The position numbers and the translations under genes are program-made. DNA of 64,000 nucleotides from Pinus tabuliformis (taxonomy: Eukaryota; Streptophyta; Pinopsida; Pinales; Pinaceae). Of this stretch, positions 21,452 through 33,386 are shown one piece after another. Below the pieces are notes generated by a model that was not told the origin of the DNA, did no database searches, and saw only the letters and a program-made list of their open reading frames with translations. The stretch is from contig CM062815.1 of NCBI GenBank assembly GCA_031772625.1, positions 115,080,989-115,144,988 on the forward strand, in the 5' to 3' direction. Numbering within the stretch: the first letter of the stretch is position 1; each line of letters opens with the position of its first letter.

Positions 21452-23634
21452 TGTTGAGGGCCCCGAAATCGGGTCAACAACAAGGGGGATACCCACCCGG
21501 TCCGGAACCTGTTTGGCGGCTCCTTGCCCGTTTGGAGTAGCGGGTCCGACTGGGGGTAATGGGACCAGTTTCCCAATGTGAGGGGTGCGTGTGTGTGTAG
21601 AGTTTGATGGTATTGATCTAGGGGGTATTTTAAGCTAATTTAATTCTAACTTCTAAACTAACTCTATGCTATTGTAATCTAATGAAAAACAATACATCTA
21701 ATCTACGCTAACCCGGGGTATTTTTCTTCTATTATGCGATCTAAAAAGATTTCGAACAATAGCTGGTAATAAAGATCATTCAGCTATCATAAGAATAGAA
21801 ATCCATTAAGACAAACCATTCTGCATAAAAAGTTAGGCAAAACAGTTGTGAACAACATATCGCATAATTAGTTATTCATATGTCAAGCACAAATAAATGA
21901 CTCCACCGTACAGAAGTGCCAAATGGTAATACACACATTCATACATTAACATATAAAGAACTCAGTTGCATATCACTTTAGGAATATAAGCAGAAATTAG
22001 TCAAGAGATAAAAGTACCATTTATGACTGATTTCACTAATAAACTTCAAGCAATAATGATTTATTTCTACTTGTTCTAATATCTGCTAAGAGTACAGAAG
22101 TGCAACATCAGTAACAGACATTAAAATGCAAACATAAATAAATCCCGATCCATCCATTCATCAAAAACCCCCTCCGAGGGTGCAAAAGTGCATGTTCTGA
22201 GGACAAGTTTTTTGACAGATTTCCGGACCCTTCTCTAAATGCCATGAGAAGGGTTAAATACTACTAACTAATTAATCTTAATTACACAAATTTAGGGAAC
22301 GGCTTCAAATGACCGCCCTTTTACTAAAAGCAAATTTATTTCTAAAAATCAAATCTAATTTCTAACCGTTTTTGTATCTACTCCTTAGTGCTGTAAGCAA
22401 TGCGCTGTTCGCCCTGAAAGAGTCGGCTGGTTGTCCTTTCCTTTTGTTCGAGCTTGAAAATTAGAAACAACAAGAGTTGGCACCTCTTTCTGACAGACTA
22501 GAAGATATTTTCGAAAACCTTTCTCTAGCTGGGTGTATTCGCTGTGCGTATACTTAGTACAACCCAGGTTCCTTTCGAACTGATTTTGTTGTTTCTATTT
22601 CGGTTTCCAGTCGTGCGAATGACTCAATGAGTTAGGAGTCGCGTTGTCTGGACAATCCCCTGTATCGAGAATTATTTCCGTTCTTTGTTCCAGGCTTTTC
22701 TGGAGCGTCCTCCTTCTTTTGCGTTTCTCTTTTTGCTTTACCCAGTCTGAGCTTCAAGATCTTTTGCAAACACGCTGCTTTTGTGTGCCTTTGACTCTGA
22801 GTCTTAGATAGTCTATTTTCATCAGCGCCTGTTGGGTGATACTCTGGAATCCGCGGTCCTGCTGCATGTGGCATCCATTTGCGGAGGCATCTTCTCTCTG
22901 TTACCCCATTGGCGCTTTCCTCTTTTCCTTAGATGTTTCCTGCATATAGGTTTATATCAGTTACATGTCTTGCAGTTTACGCAAAGAATAAGAGAAATGA
23001 CAAAAATATTGACATGAAAGCATTAATTTCTAATGAATGCGTAATTATGACACTCATCATGATTTGACTCTTCGAAAAACGCGATACAATCATTCTTGGA
23101 TACTCAAGCATGCGATCATTAATTTCCCTTAAGGTGTGCACTCAATCTTGGGTTTACCGTTTATGTCGGAGAATTCTTGCGATGAGTCCTTTCTGCGATT
23201 GGAATCGCAGTATCGAGGACTACGACGTCATTAAGTGTTATCACAAATTGCCAATATCGCAGATCGCAGTTTTGTATGATCGCAGATCGCAGATCGCAAG
23301 ATCGCAAGGTTTTCGCTTTATCACTTTGTGCTGCTTATGCGACATTGTGACGTGCGACGTCGCATATCGGCCGTCGGCGATTCCTTAGGTTTTCCCTTTT
23401 TGAGCGCTTTTAATGCACGCGATGCGATGGGTTCTCACATCGCTCTTTTTCAGTGTATTTATGCACTTTGGGAAAACGCTTCTCTCTACCTTTGCGACGC
23501 GATATAGCTCTTAGGGAGTTAATACAAAAGATTTTTTAAACAAAATATTTTTTGGATTTTTGGTTAAGGGTCCCCCTTTGCTTGATGTTATTGCTAATAT
23601 CAAACAAAGAGGGGGGTTGTTGGTGACCACAACA
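21452..23634 (-). repeat. 3' LTR of element B
   Basis: Begins TGTTGAGGG and ends CCACAACA on the plus strand. It contains dense ATCGC/GCGAT motifs at about 23160-23520 (U3 in element sense) and a basic 80-codon minus-strand ORF at 22632-22874 that is also open in the partner LTR (31841-32083). A GT-rich run is at 21587-21600. Next to it (23635 onward) the sequence ATGGCGATTCAC matches the corresponding position in A. Confidence 0.93.
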
Positions 23635-24747
23635 ATGGCGATTCACTGTGAAGAACCAGTTATCTCTGCTTTTCTATTGACCGTTCACTTCCGAAATAGC
23701 AAAATTTTTATATGTCTAAATTTTGTTATGGATAGATAGAGTAGATTACCCCTCACCTCGTCAACGATACTTTGTCTCAACCTTTTTTATATCCCAATTG
23801 CTTGCTTCCTCAGGCTTTTTCTTGCATTCGCACCAGACATTACTTGGTCTTGATTAAAGATAAAATAAGGTCTTCTCTGAGCACTGGCTTAAAAGTATGC
23901 TCATTTGTCGTAGGTAGAGCCTCTACTGCCCGCAAGCGTCCATAGCCTCGACAGGGTTACCATGTTTATCTAGCAATGATCCTTTTTCCTGCTTGAGGTT
24001 ACTCGCAACATTCCAGAGAAAAATCCTTTTTGACACTTTTTCCTTTTTTTTTTTTTTATTCTCTAAAGAACAATGTCTTGGTTTGGTGGCCAAATTATGA
24101 CACAATCATTCACTTGATTTACACTTTTGCTGAACAAGCCGGCTCGTGATGAGACCTCTTGTCTTTTGATTGCAACAATCTTAAGTCGTTGCCCTGTTTT
24201 GATAGACAGTATTGGCAAAGTCAACAAGTTATAATATCTGTGATCATGATAAGCCGGCTCGTGATGAGACCTCTTATTCTTTGAGAAATAGTGTTTTCCT
24301 TGGATTGTTTCTCTGAATGCTGCAATTTCCTTTTAGCAGGGAGGAAGTCATTGTTTTTCCTTAAGAAAGCTCTGGACGACAATAATAGAGTTTTTGAAAA
24401 CAACAGTTTTGCAGAGAATACTTATTTTATTATTGATGATACCTTTCATTGTGCTGATACAAAACAATTCTTTACCAAAGGTTGCTTTCATCAAAGTTTT
24501 TTGAGGTTGAAACTAATATCGTAATCAGGGTGAAGTTAACTCTATTTGTCAATAATAAAATTTAGATTTTTCAAAAATTTTGCTATTTGTACAAGCGAAA
24601 TCAAAATCTGATAGAGAATTGGCGTGCTCTTTCATGAATCCTTTTAAATGATCATTTACAACCGGTTTTATTCATAAAAAGAGAAAAACAAAACAAAATA
24701 AAAACTAAAAATTAAATCTATCCTACAAAAATTAGAAGAATTCTCTT
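23635..24747 (-). other. 3' noncoding region of element B
   Basis: AT-rich, no ORF of note. Contains two copies of GGCTCGTGATGAGACC (24139-24154 and 24255-24270), about 116 bp apart, as in A and C. The minus-strand purine block AGAAAAGCAGAGATAAC lies about 30 bp from the LTR and is conserved in A. A poly-T run lies at about 24046-24057. Confidence 0.6.
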
Positions 24748-26253
24748 CTATGGAAAATACATTTTGAGAATTTGTCCATTCACAAGCAGAGAATCTCTCC
24801 TGCCTGTTAAATCCTGCAACACAAAAGTCGATGGGCCTATGACCTCTACAATCTGAAAAGGACCAAGCCACAGCGTCTGGAATTTCGTATGTTTGCCCTT
24901 TTCTTCATGAGCCTTATCCCATTTTAAAACTAAATCACCCATCTGAAAGTTTTTTCTGGTCATTATGTTTGAGTCAAAAGAGGATTTTATTAGCACTTGG
25001 TGATGAGCATGGGTTTTCCTAGCTTGTTCTCGTCGTTCTTCTAGTTTGGTTATTTCCATTTGTCTTAATTGTAAGGAAGAAGTAGGTACTTCATCGATGT
25101 ATTGCACTAAAGACAAAGAGGGAATGACTAGGTGAGTCGGAAGAACCGCTTCTCTCCCATAAACTAAATTAAAGGGAGAAGTGCCGATAGAAGCTTTCTT
25201 TGTAATTCTATCTGCCCATAAGGCATTTACCAGCACTTTGTGCCAATTCTTTTGGTTTTGGTCGGCTGTCTTTTTAATAATCCTGATTAGGTTCTTGTTT
25301 GTTGATTCGGCCAACCCGTTACCTTGCGGATAGTAGTTGGCAGAATACTTCAGTTTGAACTCTCTTTTGAGCGCAAACTCAGTCATTGCATTTCCAGAAA
25401 AATATGATGCATTATCAAACATTAAGGCCGTTGGCAATCCAAACCTAGTGATGATAAACTGATCTATGAATTCAATAATGTTTTCAGAATTAGCTGTCTT
25501 GAGAGGAACTGCTTCTACCCATTTGGTAAAATAGTCAGTTGCCGTGAGGATATACCTTTGCTGTTTAGAAGAGTGAGGAACGATCTCACCTATTATGTCA
25601 AGTCCCCATTGACTGAACGGTTGCTCAATGTTAACCGGCTGCAGTGGCATGGATGACTTCTTTTGTTTCCCTGCAGCAGTCTGGCAGACTTGGCATTTCC
25701 TTACGTAATTGTATGAGTCTTTGAACAGCGTGGGCCAGTAATATCCTGCACGCAAGATTTTATGTGCGGTGGCTTCTCCAGCATAGTGTCCACCTGCTGG
25801 TCCATCGTGAAGTTCCTGCAAAACCTTTTCGGTTTCAGTTTTCTCAAGACATCTAAGAAGCACAGAATCGTAATTTCTTTTAAACAGAACATCATTTATG
25901 AGCTGGTATTGTTTAGCTTTCAATCTCAGGGTTCTATTCTTGGTGTGATCCAGGTGAAATGGAGCATACCCGTTCTTAAGAAAATAAATGGTGTCAGCAT
26001 ATAATGATTCTGCGTCGTTTAGGCTTATCTCATACGTGTGTACCTCTTCAGACGAGTTCTCAGGAATTTGCGATGCTCCAGCTAACATCTTGCAGAAGCC
26101 TTGACCTCTCACGATGTGTGCTGGCTTGATCTCAAGATCGTACTCTTGTAAGGCGGTGATCCAATTCGCTCCCTTTTCGCCCACGTCCTTCTGTATCAGG
26201 AGGTTTCTTACTGCTGGGAACGGTACTATGACTTTGGTATGGGCTTTTAGCAA
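24748..26253 (-). pseudogene. Integrase of element B
   Basis: About 500 codons open on the minus strand, starting within the tail of the native RNase H. The His-His-Cys-Cys zinc finger is seen (LHDGPAGGH then CQVCQ). The catalytic triad is present: Asp in WGLDIIGE, Asp in MFDNASYF, Glu in NGLAESTNKN. The C-terminal domain (WLGPFQIVEVIG) ends the ORF, with no chromodomain. It catalyses cDNA 3' processing and strand transfer in the nucleus. The domain looks intact, but upstream frameshift and stops prevent normal polyprotein synthesis. Confidence 0.92.
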
Positions 26254-27450
26254 GAAAGGTCTGAAATATTTGATTGCTTTGAAAACGGCATATGCATGTT
26301 TCTCTACGTCTGAGTAATTAAGTTCAGCACCTTGTAAGTTCGAGCTAAAGAATGCGATTGGAGCTTCTGCCTTTTCTTGATTCGCTTGAGTTAAAATCGC
26401 AGCATAAGATTCTCTGAGGCAAACGTGTATAAGATAAAAGGTTCTGAAAAATTTGGGGTTGCTAAAGATGGAGCGTTGATGATAGCTTGTTTGATTAAGT
26501 TGAATGCTTCGTGCTCATCTAGACCCCATTTGAAATTTGAATTCTTTTTTATCATATTTTGTAAGGGAGAAATAATACGTGAAAAATCCGGGACAAATCT
26601 TTTGACAAAATTGATCTGTCCAAGGAAGGATTGCATGGTCTTTTTGTTATGGGGCATGGATATCTCGGAAATTTCTTTGATTCTGTCAGGTTCAATGTGA
26701 ATACCATATTTTGACACTATGAATCCTAGCAATTTCCCTTCGCTTAATGCAAAGAAAGATTTCTTTGGGTTGAGCGAAATCCCATACCTCAAACATCTTT
26801 GAAAGATTTGCTTCAAATCTTTGAGGTGGTTGCTTCGTTTTTTGGAGTACACTGTTATATCATCTAGGTAAATCACTACTGATTTATTGACTAACCCTTT
26901 AAACGCAATGTCCATGGCTCTCTGAAAGGTAGCTCCGGCATTGATAAGACCAAATGGCATCTTCCGATATGCATAAGTGCCCCATTTGGTTCGGAACGTA
27001 GTCTTTAACTGATCATCGGGATGCACCAGTACTTGATTGTATCCTGAAAATCCATCCAGGAAAGACATTAATTCTGAGCCTGCTACTGCCTGTAATATTT
27101 GTTCCATAGGTGGGAGGGGAAAGTTATCTTTCTGACAGGCTTTGTTGAGATTTCGGAAATCGATACAGATTCTAATGTCTCCGTTTTTCTTCCTAACGGG
27201 TACCATATTGGATACCCATTTGGAATGCCTGACGGGGAAAATTATTCTGGCTCTCAACAACTTATTAAGCTCAGTTTTTATCTGATTTTCTAAGTTAGGG
27301 TGTATTTTTCTGAGCTTCTGCTGGACAGGTTTTTCATTGTCAATCATAGGGATAGTGTGCTGAATGATAGAAGTGTTGTAAGTCTTCAGCTCATCGTAAT
27401 TCCAGGAAAAAACGTTTTTGTACTGTCTCAGAAGACGGATATATGCTGAT
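26254..27450 (-). pseudogene. Reverse transcriptase and degenerate native RNase H of element B
   Basis: RT copies the RNA into cDNA in the cytoplasmic particle. Visible motifs are KWVSNMVPVRKKNGDIRICID, FSGYNQV, PFGLINAGATFQRAM and the active-site YLDD (codons at 26859-26870). Downstream, the native gypsy RNase H is recognisable (SDVEKHAYAVFKAIKYFRP) but lacks its first catalytic Asp (TFAS where DAS is usual) and the TDH Asp. A one-base frameshift near 26391 separates it from the integrase frame. Loss of the catalytic Asp residues fits takeover by the second RNase H at 27821-28217. Confidence 0.9.
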
Positions 27451-27820
27451 TTCTCTTCAGGGGCTAGGCCGTGGCCTAGGTTAACGTTTTGTGGCTTCTG
27501 ATCGGTCCCTAGGTTTACTAATTCATAGTTCAGGGTAGAACTGTAAAGTTTAGCATTGGCAGACCTTTTAAACTGACTTTTCAAATCATATAAATCTTCT
27601 AACTTGACCACTGATTTCGGTATAGCATTGTCAGTGCTACTTTGTTGTATTTGGTGATCATGACAATCTTCGTCGATTATCTGGTTTGAGTAGGATCCTT
27701 CAGAAGTAAGGAAATTTACGATGTCAGGATCGTCATTGAATACTCTCCAATTGGTGATGTTGTCAGGGATGGATGGTCTAAAGATTAATTCTATTGAAAA
27801 CCTATCAGGACTAAAATCTT

Positions 27821-28217
27821 CGGAAGGAATAAGTCTAGAGGCTACGTTAGCTAACAGGTCTGCGCTCGCGTTTTGAATTCTTGGAATTGACGAGATGTTG
27901 AATGCTATGAAATGTGCAGTGAGATCTTGAACTAACGATTGATAGTGCTTTAAATGACTTGACAAGCAATGTATGGTGTTACGTACCTGTTTTACAACGA
28001 TCTCAGAATCTCCAAAGACTTGAAGATACTTAACGTTCAATCCGATTGCTTTGTATAGGCCTTGAACCAAGGCTTCGTACTACGCTGTGTTGTTCGTTCA
28101 ATCGAACTCAAGTCTGCATGTGAGCATAATCTTGTTCCCGTCTGGGCTAATCAGAACGCATCCTGCTCCTGCTCCCTCATTGGATTTAGACCCGTCAAAA
28201 TATAATTTCCAAAATAA
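27821..28217 (-). pseudogene. Additional archaeal-type RNase H domain of element B, upstream of RT
   Basis: Starts with LYFDGSKSNEGAGAG (first catalytic Asp), followed by GCVLISPDG, then NNTA-stop-YEALVQGLYKA. FGDSEIVVKQV gives the next Asp and NASADLLANVAS the last. This is the aRNH type acquired by plant Tat-like retrotransposons, which resembles cellular RNase HI rather than the native gypsy domain. The catalytic Glu codon of the NNxAEYEAL motif is a TAG stop (28080-28082), and a TGA lies five codons upstream (28098-28100). Position between protease and RT differs from the usual place after the native RNase H. Confidence 0.88.
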
Positions 28218-29321
28218 AGATGTATTTACAGAATTATCTAAAAAACTAAAACATTTTGAGTCATCAGTTTGGGAGAAATTTTCAACTTGGGATAAAACTG
28301 AATTCTCTAAGTAAGGTGAAATATGAGCATTGAAATTGCCGAGGAAAGAATCTACTATGTAATTGCCTACAATGCTGCTATTGTATGTTATGGCTTCATT
28401 TTCTCCTTCCAGTCCTGTCACTATGTATTTTTGGTGCAACTCTCGTTCAACCTTTATCTGATTTGGTTTACCATTGTATGGTAACCACATGTGCGACCAG
28501 TCGGTTGAGAAATATCCGTGGAGTTTCTCCGACCAATCCCTGCTAAGAATCAAACCATAGAACTCAGGGATATCAGCTACTAGAATGTCGATAACCTGAC
28601 ACACTTTTGGGTTAGACGACAATCTTATGGTCACCTGATTAAGTTCACCAATCACTTCGACTTGGGATCGATCAAGTTGAACTATACGTACTGCAGATTT
28701 TTGAGGTTGCACATTCAATTTGGCACATATTGACCTGGGTAAAATATTCGTTGAAGCACCAGAATCGACCAAGCAATTGTGCACGTTTTTATTGAAGATT
28801 TCATATGTGAGAAGAAAAGGAGGAGTATGAGATCTTGATCTTCCTCCAATCAAGGCGATGTCATTTGGATCATTCTTATTGATCGCGTTGGTTGGAGGCC
28901 TTCCCAGATTGTGGGAAGCTACAGCTGTAGGTAAAGATGTAGTAGGCACAACATGTAATTCTTTCATCATTATTTTCTGCTGGTGTTTCAATTTACTCAA
29001 TTCATAAAGAGTGATGTTAGCCCTAGTCTTCTTCATGTCATCAATGATGTTATACTCCATTTCATCCGACACTATGAGTGTTCTTGATGGAGGTGCTTGA
29101 TCAGATTGGACTGGGCTAAACTGGGTCGCTTTACCAGTTGTCTTTTTTGTTGCGACCTTATCTTTTGTTGCAGGGCTTGCGCCCTTTTGTTTTGGTGTAG
29201 TTTGGGGAGGATCAAGTTGATTTTTGCTTCTCGTGCTAACCGGAAATGCTTCTTGATCCTCTTCTTGTGGGAGGATGAAATCCCACATTCCTTGTAGTTC
29301 CACAACTTCTTCATTGTCGGT
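28218..29321 (-). pseudogene. Protease region of element B
   Basis: Open on the minus strand from 29321 into the second RNase H. The aspartic protease active site is CLVDSGASTNILP (about 28745-28785), followed by the flap-like and ILSRDW regions. Upstream is a Lys/Thr/Ser-rich linker without a zinc knuckle. It processes the Gag-Pol precursor. The frame is the same as gag; only a TAG codon (29322-29324) separates them. Confidence 0.85.
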
Positions 29322-30627
29322 CTACCCTTCAGTGGTATTCTCTTCTTCTTCGTCTTCTTCAGATTCAACGTTTGAGACAGCACTGGGTGGTTTTACCTCC
29401 ATGGGAGGATTTCTTTTAAAAGTCCTATAGGGCTTTTTCGAAGAAGTCTCTGCTACTTGTTTCTTAATATCAATCATCTCATTAGACATGGCTTTCAACA
29501 CTTTTTGTAATCCTTCCAAATCGAAAGGATCTTTCGTTTGCTTCTTCTTGGTGTCTTCTTTGAAAGAGATCTTCTTAGATTTGCGTTCTTCTACAGCAGA
29601 TCTCTTTTCTAGGGCTACCACGCGTTTTTCCACTGCTAACGCCTTTGTCAAGTTGTCAACTAAGGTGGTCTTGTTTGCCCTATCTACGAAGACAGCCAAG
29701 TTTGGAGGTAAAGCCGTGATGTACCATTCACATCTTACTTCCTCGCTGGGTTGTGAAGCAGCGGGGATTTTGTTGAGGATCTTATTGAAACGTAAGTTAA
29801 AATCTTTAATGGGTTCTCTAGCCTCAGCCTTAAGATTAGATAGGTCATTGATCAATGTCGTCGTGGATCTGTCGTCACCAAACTTGGTGAGGAACTGACT
29901 TTGAAAAATATCCCAGCTTGTGATGGATCCGGAAGGTAACGAAAAGTACCACGACCTGGCTGTTCCTTGCATTGTATAAGGGAAAAGCCGGACAACAGCG
30001 TCTTCGTTAGTAACTCCGTTGAGATTAACAGAAAGCATGAAATTATTGATATGTTCTTGAGCTGCTATTCGATGGAAGTGCAGAAGATGATCCCTGATGC
30101 TGATGGAAGTGCAGAAGATGAAGAGAAGATGAAGATATTAAGGTCTTTGATGTTTGAAGAGGAAGGGTTGTGGAAGATGAGTGAGTGATCTGGGGTGAAG
30201 ATGTGGGTGGCTGACTTCGCGGTGAGGGAGTTGAAATGGACGAGGTAGATGAAAGAGTCTCTCTGTCAGAATCTGGAAGTGCTTTCCTTGCTCTTTTCCT
30301 AGTGGGGAGAGGGATTTCAGTTGGCTGGATGCCAAAATTTTCACTCTTCAATCTGGTCAGGGGATGAGCAGGATTGTACTGCGAAGTCATGCTGCCTTTA
30401 GATTTATCAGACCTCTGAGTAAAAATAGAGAATCCCTGGAGTTTACGAATTAAAGTTTGAAGTTCAGGGGGATCAATGATAAGTTGGTCTGATATATTAG
30501 GGTGTGTAGCAGCGGTGTATGCTCGAGCGACTTCTAGTTCCGAGTTTAATCATACCGGAGAAGTCGGGGGAGTTGGTGAGAATGATTTGCTCTCAGAATG
30601 GTATTTAGATTTTGATTTATGTGCCAT
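29322..30627 (-). pseudogene. Gag of element B
   Basis: ATG at 30625-30627 lies about 13 bp after the primer site. The N-terminal part is Ser/Pro-rich and disordered. The capsid-like domain (30038 to about 29640) has RLFPYTMQGTARSWYFSLP and LTKFGD. The C-terminus is acidic and ends with TAG at 29322. No CCHC knuckle is seen, unlike C and D. One stop near 30550 and one frameshift near 30040-30060 break it; the frameshift falls beside a duplication of GATGGAAGTGCAGAAGATGA (30071-30090 and about 30102-30120). Confidence 0.85.
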
Positions 30628-30639
30628 TCATAGCTCGTG

Positions 30640-30660
30640 CCCTCCTTCTAGCGCCAAATA
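30640..30660 (-). other. Primer binding site of element B
   Basis: Minus strand, next to the 5' LTR: TATTTGGCGCTAGAAGGAGG. The core is the same as in element H. The first base pairs after the LTR are a short spacer before TGG. The tRNA is not identified. Confidence 0.75.
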
Positions 30661-32843
30661 TGTTGAGGGCCCCGAAATCGGGTCAACAACAAGGGGGATA
30701 CCCACCCGGTCCGGAACCTGGTTGGCGGCTCCTTTCCCGTTTGGAGTAGTGGGTCCGACTGGGGGTAATGGGACCAGTTTCCCAATGTGAGGGGTGTGTG
30801 TGTGTGTAGAGTTTGATGGTATTGATCTAGGGGGTATTTTAAGCTAATTTAATTCTAACTTCTAAACTAACTCTATGCTATTGTAATCTAATGAAAAACA
30901 ATACATCTAATCTATGCTAACCCGGGGTATTTTTCTTCTATTATGCGATCTAAAAAGATTTCGAACAATAGCTGGTAATAAAGATCATTCAGCTATCATA
31001 AGAATAGAAATCCATTAAGATAAACCATTCTGCATAAAAAGTTAGGCAAAACAGTTGTGAACAGCATATCGCATAATTAGTTATTCATATGTCAAGCACA
31101 AATAAATGACTCCACCGTACAGAAGTGCCAAATGGTAATACACACATTCATACATTAACATATAAAGAACTCAGCTGCATATCACTTTAGGAATATAAGC
31201 AGAAATTAGTCAAGAGATAAAAGTACCATTTATCACTGATTTCACTAATAAACATCAAGCAATAACGATTTATTTCTACTTGTTCTAATATCTGCTAAGA
31301 GTACAGAAGTGCAACATCAGTAACAGACATTAAAATGCAAACATAAATAAATCTCGATCCATCCATTCATCAAAAACCCCCTCCGAGGGTGCAAAAGTGC
31401 ATGTTCTAAGGACAAGTTTTTTGACAGATTTCCGGACTCTTCTCCAAATGCCATGAGAAGGGTTAAATACTACTAACTAATTAATCTTAATTACACAAAT
31501 TTAGGGAACGGCTTCAAGTGACCGCCCTTTTACTAAAAGCAAATTTATTTCTAAAAATCAAATCTAATTTCTAACCATTTCTGTATCTGCTCCTTAGTGC
31601 TGTAAGCAATGCGCTGTTCACCCTGAAAGAGTCGGCTGGTTGTCATTTCCTTTTGTTCGAGCTTGAAAATTAGAAACAACAAGAGCTGGCACCTCTTTCT
31701 GACAGACTAGAAGATATTTTCGAAAACCTTTCTCTAGTTGGGTGTATTCACTGTGCGTATACTTAGTACAACCCAGGTTCCTTTCGAATTGATTTTGCTG
31801 TTGCTATTTCGATTTCCGGTCGTGCGAATGACTCAATGAGTTAGGAGTCGCGTTGTCTGGACAATCCCCTGTATCGAGAATTGCTTCCGTTCTTTGTTCC
31901 AGGCTTTTCTGGAGCGTCCTCCTTCTTTTGCGTTTCTCTTTTTGCTTTACCCAGTCTGAGCTTCAAGATCTTTTGCAAACACACTGCTTTTGTGTGCCTT
32001 TGACTCTGAGTCTTAGATAGTCTATTTTCATCAGCGCCTGTTGGGTGATACTCTGGAATCCGCGATCCTGCTGCATGCGGCATCCATTTGCGGAGGCATC
32101 TTCTCTCTATTACCCCGTTGACGCTTTCTTGTTTTCCTTAGATGTTTCCTGCATATAGGTTTATATCAGTTGCATGTCTTGCAGTTTACGCAAAGAAGAA
32201 GAGAAATGATGAAAATATTGACATGAAAGCATTAAGTTCTAATGAATGCGTAATTCTGACACTCATCATGATTTGACTCTTCGAAAAACGCGATACAATC
32301 ATTCTTGGATACTCAAGCATGTGATCATTAATTTCCCTTAAGGTGCGTGCTCAATCTTGGGTTTACCGTTTATGTCGGAGAATTCTTGCGATGAGTCCTT
32401 TCTGCGATTGGAATCGCAGTATCGAGGACTGCGACGTCATTAAGTGTTATCGCAAATTTCCAATATCGCAGATCGCAGTTTTGTATGATCGCAGATCAGA
32501 GATCGCAAGATCGCAAGGTTTTCGCTTTATCACTCTGTGCTGCTTATGTGACATTGCGACGTGCGACGTCGCATATCGGCCGTCGGCGATTCCTTAGGTT
32601 TTCCCTTTTTGAGCGCTTTTAATGCACGTGATGCGATGGGTTCTCGCATCGCTCTTTTTCAGTGTATTTATGCGCTTTGGGAAAACGCTTCTCTCTACCT
32701 TTGCGACGCGATATAGCTCTTAGGGAGTTAATACAAAAAAAAATTTAAACAAAATATTTTTTGGATTTTTGGTTAAGGGTCCCCCTTTGCTTGATGTTAT
32801 TACTAATATCAAACAAAGAGGGGGGTTGTTGGTGACCACAACA
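30661..32843 (-). repeat. 5' LTR of element B
   Basis: Same length as the 3' LTR, begins TGTTGAGGG and ends CCACAACA on the plus strand, with scattered single-base differences (four in the first 150 bases). A GT run is at 30798-30812. The basic 80-codon ORF is at 31841-32083 on the minus strand. Dense ATCGC/GCGAT motifs lie at about 32390-32720. Confidence 0.94.
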
Positions 32844-33386
32844 GGTAGTAATTTTATACTGGACGTGATAATTGTTAAGTGTTGCAGCTAATTTGTTTCC
32901 AGCAAATTGTGGTCCTCCATCTGTAATTATTTCTCTCGGAAGGCCATATCGTATAAACAAATGGAACAGGAACTGTATTACCGAATCTTCTGTAGCTCTA
33001 GGCAACGCTTCGGCCTCAACCCATTTGGTAACATATTCTGTGGCTACCAAGATATATGTTCTCTAATTTGATGATGGGTTAATGGGTCCAACGAAATCAA
33101 GGGCCCATCGTTCAAATGGTTCAATGACTAATTGTGGCCTCAGAGGCATTTCGTCGGCTTGACCAGGTCGTCCTGCTCGCTGGCAGTTGTCGCAGGCTTG
33201 AACGAATTTCTTTGAATCCTTAAAAATTGTAGGCCAGTAGTATCCCGTCTGCAATACTTTATGTGTTGTTCTTTTCTCGGTAAAGTGTCCTCCACATGGT
33301 CCATTATGACAAGCTTTTAAGATGTCGAAATTTTCATCTTCTCGAATACACCTCCTAATTTGCATGTCTGCCCCAGTGTGGAACAA
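32844..33386 (-). pseudogene. Integrase of element C, N-terminal half (split by B)
   Basis: On the minus strand, the zinc finger (ACHNGPCGGH then CDNCQ), catalytic Asp in WALDFVGPINP and catalytic Asp in ITDGGPQFAGNK are present. The reading frame runs into the B insertion at 32849/32844 and resumes at 21451. Stops lie just before the zinc finger (about 33384) and after the first Asp (about 33063). Confidence 0.9.

Larger units (their letters stand above)
21452..32843 (-). mobile_element. Element B: Ty3/gypsy retrotransposon with an extra RNase H before RT
   Basis: Two LTRs of exactly 2183 bp (21452-23634, 30661-32843), with differences at roughly 2% in the stretches compared by eye. Flanks are GGTAA (21447-21451) and GGTAG (32844-32848), a 5-bp target duplication with one mutation. 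On the minus strand: primer site, gag, protease, archaeal-type RNase H, RT, native RNase H, integrase. It is inserted inside the integrase gene of element C. The same family as element A. Pol is broken by two stops and one frameshift. Confidence 0.95.

Noticed and set aside
24139..24270. Hammerhead ribozyme core or box C/D snoRNA suggested by GTGATGAGACC
   Set aside because: A hammerhead needs CUGANGA and a matching GAAA strand with stems; neither is found nearby. A box C (RTGATGA) is present but no box D with paired ends at proper distance, and the motif is antisense to the element.
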